The notes: generated by a model not told the origin, from the sequence alone. A stretch of 64,000 nucleotides of DNA from Candidatus Thalassolituus haligoni (GCF_041222825.1 NZ_CP139482.1:1953001-2017000); one strand, 5' to 3'. Positions 26,590 to 35,539 are shown, counted from the stretch's first letter. Translations and numbers: made by a program.

Positions 26590-26662
26590 CAAAGCCTTCA
26601 AATACGCTCCCTTTGGTCGCCGGACGCTCACAAGTTCGCGCCGTTTAAGGCGGCGTTATAGC
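26584..26662 (+). other. attC site 5
   Basis: GCATAAC (26584-26590) to GTTATAG (26655-26661). Arms AAAGCCTTCAAA and GTTTAAGGCGGC pair; inner GCGCC-type stem. About 79 bp. Confidence 0.88.
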
Positions 26663-26669
26663 CTGCTGG

Positions 26670-26698
26670 TTGACTCGGCGTACGTTTAAGCGTACGCT
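26670..26698 (+). promoter_or_regulatory. Promoter and operator palindrome of the toxin-antitoxin cassette
   Basis: A TTGACT -35-like box (26670-26675) stands 17 nt before a weak TACGCT -10. Overlapping this is the inverted repeat GCGTACG-TTTAAG-CGTACGC (26678-26697). Antitoxins of the YefM type bind palindromes over their own -10, so this is the likely autoregulatory site. It also shows that the cassette has its own promoter. Confidence 0.6.
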
Positions 26699-26718
26699 TC
26701 GTTATTTGGAGGTGACTT

Positions 26719-26961
26719 ATGACCACACTTAACGCTACAGAAGCCCGCACTAAGCTCTATGCCTTGATTGACGAGGCATCTGCCAGCCATCAACCTATTG
26801 TTATTACAGGGAAAAGGGGGAATGCAGTCCTTCTGGCAGAAGAGGACTGGAACGCCATAAGCGAAACGCTGAACTTGCTGGCTGTGCCTGGTATGCGGGA
26901 GTCCATCCGTGAAGGCATGGACGCTGGGCTCGACGAGTGCAATCAGGAGCTTGATTGGTGA
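26719..26961 (+). CDS. Integron cassette 6: YefM/Phd-type antitoxin
   Basis: 80 residues, starting TTLNATEARTKLYALIDEA with VVITGKRGNAVLL-like strand (PIVITGKRGNAVLLAEEDW) typical of YefM/Phd DNA-binding antitoxins. Ribosome site GGAGGT lies about 7 nt upstream. It neutralises the toxin encoded directly after it and should repress the shared promoter. Confidence 0.9.
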   Translation: MTTLNATEARTKLYALIDEASASHQPIVITGKRGNAVLLAEEDWNAISETLNLLAVPGMRESIREGMDAGLDECNQELDW

Positions 26962-27221
26962 CCTGGAAGCTCTACTACACCAAGCAGGCTCAAAAAGATG
27001 CTCGCAAACTCGCCTCATCAGAGCTTAAAAATAAAGCTCAAGAATTGCTGCAAATTATCGAGCAAGATCCCTATCAGAAGCCGCCGCCCTATGAAAAGCT
27101 AATTGGTGACTTGGCGGGTGCATACTCCCGAAGAATAAATATCCAACATCGATTGGTTTACCAAGTGCTAGAAGAGGATAAAGCGGTCAAAATTCTTCGG
27201 CTGTGGACTCACTATGAGTAA
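26958..27221 (+). CDS. Integron cassette 6: YoeB-type mRNA interferase toxin
   Basis: 87 residues from GTG 26958, which overlaps the antitoxin stop (GTGA); a TTG 3 nt earlier is also possible. The ending YEKLIGDLAGAYSRRINIQHRLVYQV and the final WTHYE are diagnostic for YoeB, a ribosome-dependent RNase; the conserved Glu, Arg, His and Tyr are present. Toxin-antitoxin cassettes are thought to stabilise integron arrays. Confidence 0.92.
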   Translation: MTWKLYYTKQAQKDARKLASSELKNKAQELLQIIEQDPYQKPPPYEKLIGDLAGAYSRRINIQHRLVYQVLEEDKAVKILRLWTHYE

Positions 27222-27223
27222 AA

Positions 27224-27323
27224 GCTATAACAAATCAAAGCACTCGGACTTGGTAAAGCTGTCACCTTTTTTGTTCCAAAAAAGCCGCCAACTTCACCAA
27301 GCCCGTGTTTGAGGCGTTATATT
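27224..27323 (+). other. attC site 6
   Basis: GCTATAAC to GTTATAT (core G at 27316). Arms GACTTGGT.../...ACTTCACCAAGC pair around a TTTTTTGTTCCAAAAAA inner hairpin. About 100 bp. Confidence 0.85.
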
Positions 27324-27330
27324 TCCGAGT

Positions 27331-27390
27331 ATGAAACTACTAACGAATAAAGGAATAGATGAGATTGAGGGTGCTCTAGCAGGCTGTTGA
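27331..27390 (+). pseudogene. Cassette 7, truncated by an IS remnant
   Basis: An ORF starts at ATG 27331 (MKLLTNKGIDEIEGALAGC) 15 nt after the last attC core, as in the other cassettes. It runs into the left end of the IS remnant at 27376 and stops there. Only about 15 native codons remain, so the product cannot be identified. Confidence 0.6.
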
Positions 27391-27775
27391 TTTTATTCCT
27401 GATGTCTACTGGCTTCGGTAAAATGCTCTTTTTCAATGGATTCCCGGACTCCCATGCGTGGCGCTGACATTACTCAGGAGCCTCTGTTCACCACCATCAA
27501 ACTGGATGAACGGGTTCCCTGTATGTCAACCTAAGCCTGAGCCAGTGGATTTTGAGATAACATCTAAATCAGGGCGCTCAGGAGAATGACCATGATGGCC
27601 TACAACCTGGTGCGAATGGCAAAGTTACAGGGTCAATCCGTATGAAGATCGGAAACAGGATGGAGAATCCTGCTTCCAGCGGAAAAATCACTCAGAAAAC
27701 AACCAGATAAGCGTGAATTATCGGGTTAAAAAGCTTCTGTCGGCGAAGCGAATAAGAGTTTCAACGGCCTGCTAG
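27376..27775 (+). mobile_element. IS5-family remnant, right copy (MITE-like, 400 bp)
   Basis: Terminal repeats CTAGCAGGCTGTTGA (27376-27390) and TCAACGGCCTGCTAG (27761-27775) are inverted with one mismatch. Inside are the first 140 bp or so of the same IS as at 20743 and a short piece of its transposase end (27588-27643), with most of the transposase lost. The element ends 3 bp before the stop codon of the minus-strand membrane gene at 27779. Confidence 0.9.
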
Positions 27776-27778
27776 GAG

Positions 27779-28717
27779 TTACAGATACAGCAGCCCGTGA
27801 CAGACAACCCGAAAGGCGACACCAACCAGTGCGCCATAAATTGCCGGTTTGGCAACCGCAGCAACAGGCTTGCCCGCCGATAACAAAATCGCCACACCGG
27901 CGACATCGAGCGGGCAGAGCAGTAGCCCGGCGAGCAGGTTGATTTGTTGCGGCCCGATCAGGCCGTTGGCAAACTGATCCATGGCAATACCCATCATCGC
28001 CGTACCACCGGCGACGTATTTGGTGATCGCCAGTAACAGGGTTTCTGGCGGGTAGCCCAGCGTCAGAAAGGCGGGAGCCAGAGCCGCTTCCAGTAGCTCA
28101 ATCACGCCGGTCAGGCGCACCAGATTGACGGCAACCAGAGCCACCACCAGTAACGGCAAGGCGCCAATGGCTATCTCCCAGGCGTCGCTGCCAGCACGGC
28201 GAATCACCGCCATCATGCCCCGTGGCGGTTCGGTCTCGGGCATCAGTTCCTGATCGTTATTCAGTTCCACCAGACTCAGGTGTCGGCCAAAGACGTAATA
28301 CGTCGCCGCTGCCGCCAGCAGGCCACCACCAAGGGCAATCAGCAGAGTCATCGGGATATTCAGCCCGGCAGCCGCCATCGGGAACACCACGTTGGCTTGC
28401 GCCAGCGCCAGTACCATGGCTAATGTCGCCGCGATATGGCGCGGTGCAGAACCCGTACGGGCCATTACCGCCAGCGTTGCCAGTGGCGCTGCAAAACTCA
28501 CCATCATTACCTGAATCAGCGCAAATACGCCGAGCCCGGTCAGGCCAAACGGCTTCAGCAAGGGCGCGGTCAGCGTGACAATCCGGTTAAGCCAGCCATT
28601 GGATTCCATCCAACGCATCAGGCTCAGCATCACAATCATAATCGGCAGTAAGACGAATAACGCCAGCTCGACGGCAGACTTGCCAGAGGCGAGAATCGTT
28701 GTGGCAATCTGATCCAT
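27779..28717 (-). CDS. Nucleoside-recognition-domain membrane protein (SpmA/SpmB-like)
   Basis: 312 residues with about eight hydrophobic segments and two copies of a Gate-type domain: one near residues 45-140 (LKPFGLTGLGVFALIQVMMVSFAAPLA) and one near 205-300 (YVAGGTAMMGIAMDQFANG). Proteins of this kind are related to spore maturation proteins and nucleoside transporters; their substrate is usually unknown. The stop codon lies 3 bp from the IS remnant, so the insertion may have replaced its terminator. Confidence 0.75.
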   Translation of the reverse strand: MDQIATTILASGKSAVELALFVLLPIMIVMLSLMRWMESNGWLNRIVTLTAPLLKPFGLTGLGVFALIQVMMVSFAAPLATLAVMARTGSAPRHIAATLAMVLALAQANVVFPMAAAGLNIPMTLLIALGGGLLAAAATYYVFGRHLSLVELNNDQELMPETEPPRGMMAVIRRAGSDAWEIAIGALPLLVVALVAVNLVRLTGVIELLEAALAPAFLTLGYPPETLLLAITKYVAGGTAMMGIAMDQFANGLIGPQQINLLAGLLLCPLDVAGVAILLSAGKPVAAVAKPAIYGALVGVAFRVVCHGLLYL

Positions 28718-29095
28718 GCAAGCTTCCTGAAGGGTGTATTGACTGGCAGCGCAGCTAGGTCGGGCTTCGGGCTGCTCTACTGTGGAAAGCTGAATTTGGC
28801 TCTTTTTTGAGCAAATTATTGTTAAATAGAACCACTATTCGCCTCAATTCGCCTCAATTCGCCTCAAATTTGCGCAAAAATTGCTCAAGCCAGTCTTTCC
28901 CTCGCGACGAACGCCTAAGTCCGACAGGCTCCTGATCCACCTATGGTACGGAATTGTTGCCGCCAGAGTAGTGGCTCATAGTAGGAGACAGAGTAGGCGA
29001 CAGAGTCGTGTTCTACTGAGCCAGAGCGGTCTTTGGTGGCAGCGTTTTGGGTCACAGAGTTTTGGGTCACAGAGTTTTGCGGCCGCTGCGGAAGA
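28718..29095. other. Intergenic region with short direct repeats
   Basis: No convincing gene. It contains three copies of TTCGCCTCAA (28839-28867), a palindromic motif copy (28918-28937, related to 20724 and 35154), and two copies of GTTTTGGGTCACAGA (about 29045-29075). Confidence 0.5.
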
Positions 29096-30496
29096 TTAAT
29101 GCATACCGGTTGCCAGGTAGGCCGGTTGGTCAATCAGATCGGTCACCTGGTGCAGGCTTTCTTGCCACTGATCGCGGCCGATGGGGCCACCAAAACATAA
29201 ACGCACCGCATCTGGAGGGTTGTTGTCGGTTGAAAAGGCGGCGCTGGAGACCGCGCTGACGCCCAGCTGGCGTAGCTGAACCGCCAGCTCGGAAGGGTTC
29301 CAGCCGGAGGCCTTGGGCAATTTTAACCAGAGATGGAATGCGCCTTCGGCTGCCACAATACGCTGCATGCCCAATTGTTCTTCAGCGATCCGCAAGCGGG
29401 CAATCGCCTCGCGACGGGTTGCCTTCAACATGGCGTCGGCGGTGCCATCGAGAATCCAACGGCTGACCAATGCATCCGTGAGTGGGCTGGACATCACATT
29501 AATTGCCCGCATTGCCGCCGCCACCCGTTGGGAATGCCGCTTGCTCGGTGTGTGCAAAAAGGCAGATCGAACGCCAGGGCCAAAACACTTGGAGGTGCCG
29601 GTAATGTACCAGGTCAACTCCGGTGCCAGTTCGGCAAAGCTGGTGGGCGGACTGTCTGCCAGCATGGTGTAGGCATCGTCTTCAATAATCGCAATCGAAT
29701 AGCGTAACGCCACGTCCGCCAGGACTTCGCGGCGGCTTTGACTCATGGTGCAGGTGGTCGGGTTCTGGATGGTCGGGTTGAGGTAAATAGCCCCGACGGT
29801 GCCCTGCTTGCAGGCATCCTCAAACGGGCGTACCAGCGGGCCATCGCTATCGCGTTCCAGGGAATGCAGCTTGATGCCAAATTGCGCGGCAATGGCCTTG
29901 ATTCCGGGATACGCCAGGCTTTCGACACAGAGCTCCATGCCGGGGTCGATCAGGGTGCTCATCAGGCCGACCAGTGCCGAATGGATGCCAGGGCAAATCA
30001 ACAGCCGTTCGGCGCTGGCGTCGGGCAGACGCTTGTCCAGCCAGATCAGCGCGGCCTCTTTGTTTTCCTGGGTGCCTCCAAACGCCTGATAGCGCAGCAT
30101 GGAGTACAAATCCTTTTGTGCCAGAACACTGATGGCGCTGTCGCGCACCTGCTCGATCAGGGTCGGAATCGCCGGTTCGATCATCAGGTTCATGGTCATC
30201 TCGTAGCTGCCGAGACTGGGGCGGACACTGGCGGTCTTGCCTTTGACAAAGGTGCCGGAGCCGGGATGGGAGTCAATCAGGCCGCGATTTTTGGCTTCCG
30301 CATAAGCGCGGGCGGCGGTGGTGTAGTTAATACCGGTCGCGGCGGCGAGATCGCGCAGGGTTGGCAGCCGGTCTCGTGCCTGCAACCGGCCGCTGTCGAC
30401 ATCTTCAGCGATCAGGTCGGCAATCAAGCGGTAGGCTGGTTGGCCCTTGCTGTTTCTGAGTCGGCGTGTCCAGCGTTGCAATTCGGTATTGTTCAT
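29096..30496 (-). CDS. MocR-type (GntR + aminotransferase fold) transcription regulator
   Basis: 466 residues from ATG 30496 (MNNTELQRW). A winged-helix GntR domain (about 1-75; DRLPTLRDLAAATGINYTTAARAY) is linked to a class I aminotransferase-like domain with the PLP lysine in GTSKCFGPG. MocR proteins sense PLP or amino-group metabolites. It is divergent from the nit cluster with a shared 356-bp control region full of TTGATTGCA boxes, so it is the likely regulator of that cluster. Other Nit1C clusters are reported with different regulators. Confidence 0.88.
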   Translation of the reverse strand: MNNTELQRWTRRLRNSKGQPAYRLIADLIAEDVDSGRLQARDRLPTLRDLAAATGINYTTAARAYAEAKNRGLIDSHPGSGTFVKGKTASVRPSLGSYEMTMNLMIEPAIPTLIEQVRDSAISVLAQKDLYSMLRYQAFGGTQENKEAALIWLDKRLPDASAERLLICPGIHSALVGLMSTLIDPGMELCVESLAYPGIKAIAAQFGIKLHSLERDSDGPLVRPFEDACKQGTVGAIYLNPTIQNPTTCTMSQSRREVLADVALRYSIAIIEDDAYTMLADSPPTSFAELAPELTWYITGTSKCFGPGVRSAFLHTPSKRHSQRVAAAMRAINVMSSPLTDALVSRWILDGTADAMLKATRREAIARLRIAEEQLGMQRIVAAEGAFHLWLKLPKASGWNPSELAVQLRQLGVSAVSSAAFSTDNNPPDAVRLCFGGPIGRDQWQESLHQVTDLIDQPAYLATGMH

Positions 30497-30721
30497 CGCA
30501 ATAGATCCAATCAATTTGAAGTGATCGTATCACAGCTTTTGATCAGAGCTGGAATATTGCTTTGTAATTATATTGATGGTGTCATTTTGGTGCTATCTTC
30601 ATTTTTTTGGCCCTTATTTCGGGCATTTATTCATAATTTAAGCACAATAATTGATGGCTTATTGATCGCATAAAACCGGGTCAGAAAAAATTTAGCGCTT
30701 TTTGAAGGGAGACTATTAACG

Positions 30722-30802
30722 TTTGATTGTATCTTGATTGCAATCAATGTTGGCGATATTGGCAAGCTGATTGCTCTAGTTTGATTGCATTAATTGATTG
30801 CA
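30722..30802. promoter_or_regulatory. Repeated TTGATTGCA boxes between the MocR gene and nitB
   Basis: TTGATTGTA at 30723-30731, TTGATTGCA at 30734-30742 (overlapping the inverted pair TTGATTGCAATCAA), and again at 30781-30789 and 30794-30802. MocR regulators often bind direct repeats, so this is the best candidate operator for the nit operon. The rest of the 30497-30852 gap is AT-rich with no gene. Confidence 0.6.
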
Positions 30803-30852
30803 TAAGCCGACAGGGTAGCGATCTGATTCTTATATCTAACAGGAGCATGACA

Positions 30853-31335
30853 ATGCCAAAAGTGACTCAGCCAAAACACAAAGACGGTGATTTTTTTGTT
30901 GATTACGAAGAAAAGGTATTCGAAGACGTCAAGGCACGAGAAGGTGAGAAAGCCCTGGTCACTTTCCACACCGTTGCGTTCGAAGGCTCCATTGGCCTGG
31001 TGAACATGCTGCAAGCAACCCGCTTGCTGCGCAAAGGTTATGAAACGTCCATTTTGCTGTACGGCCCAGGTGTCACGCTGGGGTTGCAACGGGGTTTTCC
31101 GACCCTGGGTGATGAAGCCTTTCCGGGTCATCTGAACTACGCCAGCCAGCTGAAAAAATTCATGTCCGAAGGTGGCAAGGTCTATTGCTGCCGGTTTGCC
31201 CTGCAAGCCCTGTATGGCCACGGCGAGCCATCCCTGATCGAAGGTATCGTGCCGATTAATCCGCTCGATGTGATGGATCTGAAGTTGCTGCACATGCGTG
31301 ACAACGCGGTGATTGTCGATACCTGGACTTTGTAG
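30853..31335 (+). CDS. nitB: NitB: MSMEG_0572/Sll0783 family protein, first gene of the Nit1C cluster
   Basis: 160 residues starting [25 protein letters not shown]. Contains [32 protein letters not shown], a DsrE-like fold seen in this family, and ends IVDTWTL. Its biochemical role is unknown; it is always linked to the Nit1 nitrilase. AGGAG stands 7 nt before ATG 30853; the ATG at 30847 is too close to it. First of seven genes in the order of the Nit1C cluster of P. fluorescens NCIMB 11764. Confidence 0.88.
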   Translation: MPKVTQPKHKDGDFFVDYEEKVFEDVKAREGEKALVTFHTVAFEGSIGLVNMLQATRLLRKGYETSILLYGPGVTLGLQRGFPTLGDEAFPGHLNYASQLKKFMSEGGKVYCCRFALQALYGHGEPSLIEGIVPINPLDVMDLKLLHMRDNAVIVDTWTL

Positions 31336-31348
31336 GAGTAACGCGGCC

Positions 31349-32359
31349 ATGACGACCCATCAACAGGTGGTAAGGGCCGCGGCCGTTCAGATCGCTCCGG
31401 ATCTCCGGAGCCTTGACGGTACGCTGGCCAAGGTATTGGATGCGATGGATGAGGCGGCAGCACGCGGTGTGGAGCTGATCGTGTTTCCGGAAACCTTTTT
31501 ACCCTATTACCCGTATTTCTCCTTTGTGTATCCGGCGGTGGCCTGTGGTGCTGAACACCTGCGGCTGTATGACGAAGCGGTGGTGGTTCCCGGCCCGGTC
31601 ACCGATGCCGTCGCAGCGCGTGCCCGCAAGCACAGCATGGTGGTGGTACTGGGTGTCAATGAGCGCGATTACGGCAGTCTGTATAACACCCAGCTGATTT
31701 TTGATGCTGACGGTCAGCTATTGCTGAAACGGCGCAAGATTACGCCGACCTACCATGAACGCATGATCTGGGGGCAAGGGGATGCAGCCGGACTGACAGT
31801 GGCTGCAACCGCCGCTGGTCGGGTCGGCGCATTGGCTTGCTGGGAGCATTACAACCCGCTGGCCCGCTATGCGCTGATGACCCAGCACGAGCAGATTCAT
31901 TGCAGCCAGTTTCCTGGCTCGCTGGTCGGACCGGTGTTTGCCGACCAGATTGAAGTGACTATCCGCCATCACGCGCTGGAGTCGGGCTGCTTTGTGGTGA
32001 ATGCCACGGGCTGGCTGACCGACGAGCAAATTGAGTCGATTACCCCGGACGAAAAACTGCAACAGGCGTTACGGGGTGGCTGCAACACGGCGATTATTTC
32101 CCCGGAAGGCAAGCATCTGGCTGCACCGCTGACCAGCGGTGAAGGCATGGTGGTCGCCGATCTCGACTTTGCCCTGATTACCAAACGTAAACGCATGATG
32201 GACTCGGTTGGGCATTACGCCCGTCCAGAGTTACTCAGCCTCGCCATTAACGACCAGCCTGCGCAGTATCGCCAGCCACTCGCCGCACCCGCACCCGCAC
32301 CCGCGCTGACGTCTGCTGCTGTTCTTGTTCCGGGAGATCATGATGAATGCCTCAACTGA
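31349..32359 (+). CDS. nitC: NitC: Nit1-clade nitrilase
   Basis: 336 residues of the nitrilase superfamily. The catalytic triad is visible as Glu in [15 protein letters not shown], Lys in [14 protein letters not shown] and Cys in [22 protein letters not shown] and CWEHYNPL are typical of the Nit1 branch, which hydrolyses nitriles and in Nit1C clusters is needed for cyanide use. The C-terminal tail has a Pro-Ala repeat (APAPAPAL) and overlaps nitD by 17 nt. Confidence 0.92.
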   Translation: MTTHQQVVRAAAVQIAPDLRSLDGTLAKVLDAMDEAAARGVELIVFPETFLPYYPYFSFVYPAVACGAEHLRLYDEAVVVPGPVTDAVAARARKHSMVVVLGVNERDYGSLYNTQLIFDADGQLLLKRRKITPTYHERMIWGQGDAAGLTVAATAAGRVGALACWEHYNPLARYALMTQHEQIHCSQFPGSLVGPVFADQIEVTIRHHALESGCFVVNATGWLTDEQIESITPDEKLQQALRGGCNTAIISPEGKHLAAPLTSGEGMVVADLDFALITKRKRMMDSVGHYARPELLSLAINDQPAQYRQPLAAPAPAPALTSAAVLVPGDHDECLN

Positions 32360-33512
32360 ATCGCAGCAGCACTTGCTGACCGAACTGCAAACTCGTGGAT
32401 TACGCCTGACGCACCCGGATCAACGCCACGTCAGCCGCCGGGGCGGTGCCGGGCCGTCGGATCATCAGGCGGTGACCATCAATGGCACCACGCTGATGGT
32501 GCCGATTTACAGTGAGTCGGCCTGGGAGTCGCCGTTTGCGGTAGCCAGTCTGGAGCAGGGTGAGCAAATCATCCGTCAGCAGGACGGTCAGCAGATAACG
32601 CTTGCAGACGTCACCTTTGCCAGCTCGCCGGGGATTTATTCCGGGGTGACTGCCGATGGCATTCCGTACTCACAGATTGCCACGTTGCACAGCCGCGATG
32701 TGCTGGCCACAACGGTATTGCAAACCTGCATTCGTTACGAAAGTCGCCGCAAGGCCTGCAAGTTCTGTTCGATTGGCCAATCACTGCAGGCCGGACGCAC
32801 CATTGCCCACAAAACGCCGCAACAACTGGCCGAAGTGGCCAAGGCGGCGGTTGAACTGGATGGCGTCAAACACATGGTGATGACCACAGGCACTCCGGCG
32901 ACAGCCGACCGTGGGGCCAGCGTCTTGTGCGACAGCGCCCGTGCGATCAAAGCCGCCGTTGATTTGCCGATTCAGGGCCAGTGTGAGCCACCGGACGATC
33001 CGGCCTGGTATCAGCGGATGAAAGACGCTGGCATCGACTCTCTGGGAATGCACCTGGAGGTCGTCACGCCGGAACTGCGGCAGCGCATCATGCCGGGCAA
33101 GGCCGAGATCAACCTCACCCAGTATATGCAGGCATTTAAAGACGCCGTGGCGGTGTTTGGTCGCGGTCAGGTCAGCACCTACATTCTGGCGGGACTGGGT
33201 GACAGCGCCAATGCCATTCTCGATATCAGCTATCGCCTGATAGAGATCGGGGTGTATCCGTTTGTGGTGCCGTTTGTACCGATTCGCGGCACACCGATGG
33301 AAGACCATACGCCGCCCAGTGCGGAGTTTATGGAATCCATCCTCAAACCGCTGGGCCAGCGTCTGTACCAGAGCAATCTGCTGGCCGCCGATATCAAGGC
33401 GGGTTGTGGCCGTTGCGGTGCCTGCTCAACCTTGTCCGGTTATGAGCAAGCGTTGTTGCAACCGGCCACAGTGGCAGCACAGCCCTTGTTGTTTTCCGGT
33501 ACGTGCAGCTGA
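32343..33512 (+). CDS. nitD: NitD: radical-SAM protein of the Nit1C cluster (MSMEG_0568 family)
   Basis: 389 residues. The cluster-binding cysteines are in [17 protein letters not shown] (about residues 131-147): spacing CX9CX2C instead of the usual CX3CX2C, which is characteristic of this family. A further C-terminal set ([10 protein letters not shown]) may hold a second cluster or metal. Start chosen at 32343 because GGGAG is then 6 nt upstream. Reaction unknown; it may modify a product of the nitrilase step. Confidence 0.88.
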   Translation: MNASTESQQHLLTELQTRGLRLTHPDQRHVSRRGGAGPSDHQAVTINGTTLMVPIYSESAWESPFAVASLEQGEQIIRQQDGQQITLADVTFASSPGIYSGVTADGIPYSQIATLHSRDVLATTVLQTCIRYESRRKACKFCSIGQSLQAGRTIAHKTPQQLAEVAKAAVELDGVKHMVMTTGTPATADRGASVLCDSARAIKAAVDLPIQGQCEPPDDPAWYQRMKDAGIDSLGMHLEVVTPELRQRIMPGKAEINLTQYMQAFKDAVAVFGRGQVSTYILAGLGDSANAILDISYRLIEIGVYPFVVPFVPIRGTPMEDHTPPSAEFMESILKPLGQRLYQSNLLAADIKAGCGRCGACSTLSGYEQALLQPATVAAQPLLFSGTCS

Positions 33513-33556
33513 TCTGAATTCATCCGTCATCTGTCACCCGCAGTGAGGAGTACCCC

Positions 33557-34156
33557 ATGACCTATCCCGACTATTCCGACTACACCATCAAATGGGCAAC
33601 CCTTCCCTGGGAAGTTGAGCAAGCCCATGCCTTGCGGCGTCAGGTGTTCTGTGAAGAACAGCGGTTGTTTGAAAAAGATGATCGCGACGCCACCGATGAT
33701 CATGCACACCTGCTGGTGGCATTGGGCAGTTATGGCGGCTGGCACCAGCAAGTGGTGGGCACCGTACGGATTCACCACCAAGGTGAGGGGCTTTGGTACG
33801 GCTCCCGGTTGGCGGTCGATCCGGTTTTTCGCAGTCAGGGACAGCTCGGTACAACCTTGATCCGGTTGGCGGTCAGCAGTGCTCACGCACTGGGCTGCCA
33901 GTGTTTTATGGCAACGGTGCAGCAGCAGAATGAAGCTCTGTTCCAGCGGCTGAACTGGGCAACCCGACATTACGCATTGTTGTTCGGGCAGCGGCACGCA
34001 GTGATGGAAGCGGACCTGGCGGCGTATCCGCCTTGCCACACTCCGAACAGCGGGTTTGTTTTGCGCGCTCGTCGCCAACCGCGCAATAGCGAATGCTGGG
34101 CCGGGCTGCTGGGCATGCCTGCCAGTGGCAGCGCCACTCTACAGGAGGCCAGATAA
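33557..34156 (+). CDS. nitE: NitE: GNAT-type N-acetyltransferase of the Nit1C cluster
   Basis: 199 residues of the MSMEG_0567/Sll0786 N-terminal type. GNAT features are HALRRQVFCEEQRLF, GTVRIHH and the cofactor region LAVDPVFRSQGQLGTTLIRLA. GAGGAG lies 7 nt before the ATG. The stop overlaps the nitF start (TAATG), so the two are translated together; in some genomes the two domains are fused. Confidence 0.87.
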   Translation: MTYPDYSDYTIKWATLPWEVEQAHALRRQVFCEEQRLFEKDDRDATDDHAHLLVALGSYGGWHQQVVGTVRIHHQGEGLWYGSRLAVDPVFRSQGQLGTTLIRLAVSSAHALGCQCFMATVQQQNEALFQRLNWATRHYALLFGQRHAVMEADLAAYPPCHTPNSGFVLRARRQPRNSECWAGLLGMPASGSATLQEAR

Positions 34157-35157
34157 TGTCGCGGCTAACGGAGTCGTTTACTTTCACGGATGCACCGGCC
34201 TTGCCAGCGCTGCTGGAAGTGGTACGCCAGCGTAGCGGGCTGGGAATGAAGCAGGATATCCGTCGCGTCAGTGCGCAGTTGCCGGATTTACCCGCCGACT
34301 GGCATCCCAATGGTGACGATACCGCCGCGATCCCTCTGGCAGCCAATGGCGGTCGGGGATATCAGTTGCTGGCGATTGAAGGGATGCAGGGGGAGCTGGT
34401 GGAACGGGATCCCTGGTTTGCTGGCTGGTGCGGTGTGATGGTCAATTGCAGTGATATTGCCGCCATGGGTGGACGCCCGACAGCCGTGGTTAATGCCACC
34501 TGGAGTTCGGCAGAACCTGGTGTCGTGGAGGAAGTGATTCGCGGCATGCGTGCTGCGGCATTACATCTCGGCGTGCATATCGTTGGCGGACACACCAACG
34601 TACGCGCCGCTCACGCCAACCTGGCGGTCGCCATTGTTGGCCATGCCAATCGGCTGTTGAGCAGTTTTGCTGCTCGTCCGGGCCAGATCCTGGTGGCGGC
34701 AATTGATCAGCGTGGCAGCTTTCGGGGCAACAGCCTGAACTGGAATGCAGCAACGTCCGCTCCGGCGGAGCGACTGCAAGGGGATCTGGCGTTATTGGCG
34801 GACATTGCCGACGCCGGACTGGCCGTAGCTGCCAAGGACATCAGTCAGGCCGGTTTGCTCGGTACCTGCACCATGCTGCTGGAAAGCGCTCGTTGCGGAG
34901 CGGTGATTGATCTGGCGTCGATTCCGAAACCAGCGTCAGTGTGCTGGCAAGACTGGCTATGCGCCTTTCCCAGCTATGGCTATGTGCTGACCACCACAGC
35001 CGATCAGCTGGCCGAATTATTGGCCTGCTTTCATCGTCGTGATATTGCCGCTGCGGCGATTGGCAGGCTGACCGAAGGTGGCCAGTTAATGGTCGATTTT
35101 AATCAGCAACACGATATTTTTTACGACCTGACGCAACAACCGCTCACGGGTTTCTAG
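34156..35157 (+). CDS. nitF: NitF: AIR-synthase-related (PurM-like) protein of the Nit1C cluster
   Basis: 333 residues with the PurM/HypE-type ATP-binding layout: GDDTAAIPLA, AGWCGVMVNCSDIAAMGGRPTAVVNATWS, HIVGGHTNVR, AAKDISQAGLLGTCTMLLESARCGAVIDL. Proteins of this fold activate an amide or carboxyl oxygen with ATP. Substrate here unknown. AGGAGG lies 7 nt before the ATG, which overlaps the nitE stop. Confidence 0.88.
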   Translation: MSRLTESFTFTDAPALPALLEVVRQRSGLGMKQDIRRVSAQLPDLPADWHPNGDDTAAIPLAANGGRGYQLLAIEGMQGELVERDPWFAGWCGVMVNCSDIAAMGGRPTAVVNATWSSAEPGVVEEVIRGMRAAALHLGVHIVGGHTNVRAAHANLAVAIVGHANRLLSSFAARPGQILVAAIDQRGSFRGNSLNWNAATSAPAERLQGDLALLADIADAGLAVAAKDISQAGLLGTCTMLLESARCGAVIDLASIPKPASVCWQDWLCAFPSYGYVLTTTADQLAELLACFHRRDIAAAAIGRLTEGGQLMVDFNQQHDIFYDLTQQPLTGF

Positions 35158-35176
35158 GAGCCTGACAGACTCCTGG
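35154..35176. repeat. Palindromic intergenic motif, copy 3
   Basis: CTAGGAGCCTGACAGACTCC-type sequence beginning in the nitF stop codon; same type as 20724-20746 with small changes. It separates nitF from nitG and may be a transcript-stabilising or terminating hairpin. Confidence 0.5.
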
Positions 35177-35242
35177 CCGTTAGCTGTTATCAGCAGACTA
35201 TCGACATGCGTTTTCGACAGACGTTTTTTTAAGGAGGGCTAT

Positions 35243-35539
35243 ATGCCTGCCGTTCATTTTTATGTGCGCTGGCCGGATGGCCAGGAAGAACAATGCTATT
35301 CACCATCCACCGTCTTGCAGCAGTACTTCCAGCCGGGCGACACCATGACGCTGGCGGAATTTGTGCGGCGTGCCGATCAGGCACTGGGACAAGCCAGCGA
35401 GCGAGTGGCAAGCAAGTACGGTTATTACTGCTCCAGCGCCGCTGACCAGTTAGCAGTGATCCAGCGTCGGGCCGCGAGCTACCCTGATCAGCAGGGCAGC
35501 ATTGAAATCACGGCGATCCGGGAGTTGGGGGCGTCGTAA
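35243..35539 (+). CDS. nitG: NitG: MSMEG_0570 family protein of the Nit1C cluster
   Basis: 98 residues: PAVHFYVRWPDGQEEQCYSPS and the helical YYCSSAADQLAVIQ are the family pattern. Function unknown. A strong AAGGAGG stands 7 nt before the ATG. The stop overlaps the next start (TAATG). Confidence 0.87.
   Translation: MPAVHFYVRWPDGQEEQCYSPSTVLQQYFQPGDTMTLAEFVRRADQALGQASERVASKYGYYCSSAADQLAVIQRRAASYPDQQGSIEITAIRELGAS

Noticed and set aside
28881..29099. Short ORFs on both strands between the nucleoside-recognition gene and the MocR gene
   Set aside because: They consist of short direct repeats (GTTTTGGGTCACAGA and similar) without start signals.
29738..30673. 311-codon plus-strand ORF opposite the MocR gene
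   Set aside because: Shadow frame of the regulator with a GC-driven open frame; no family pattern.
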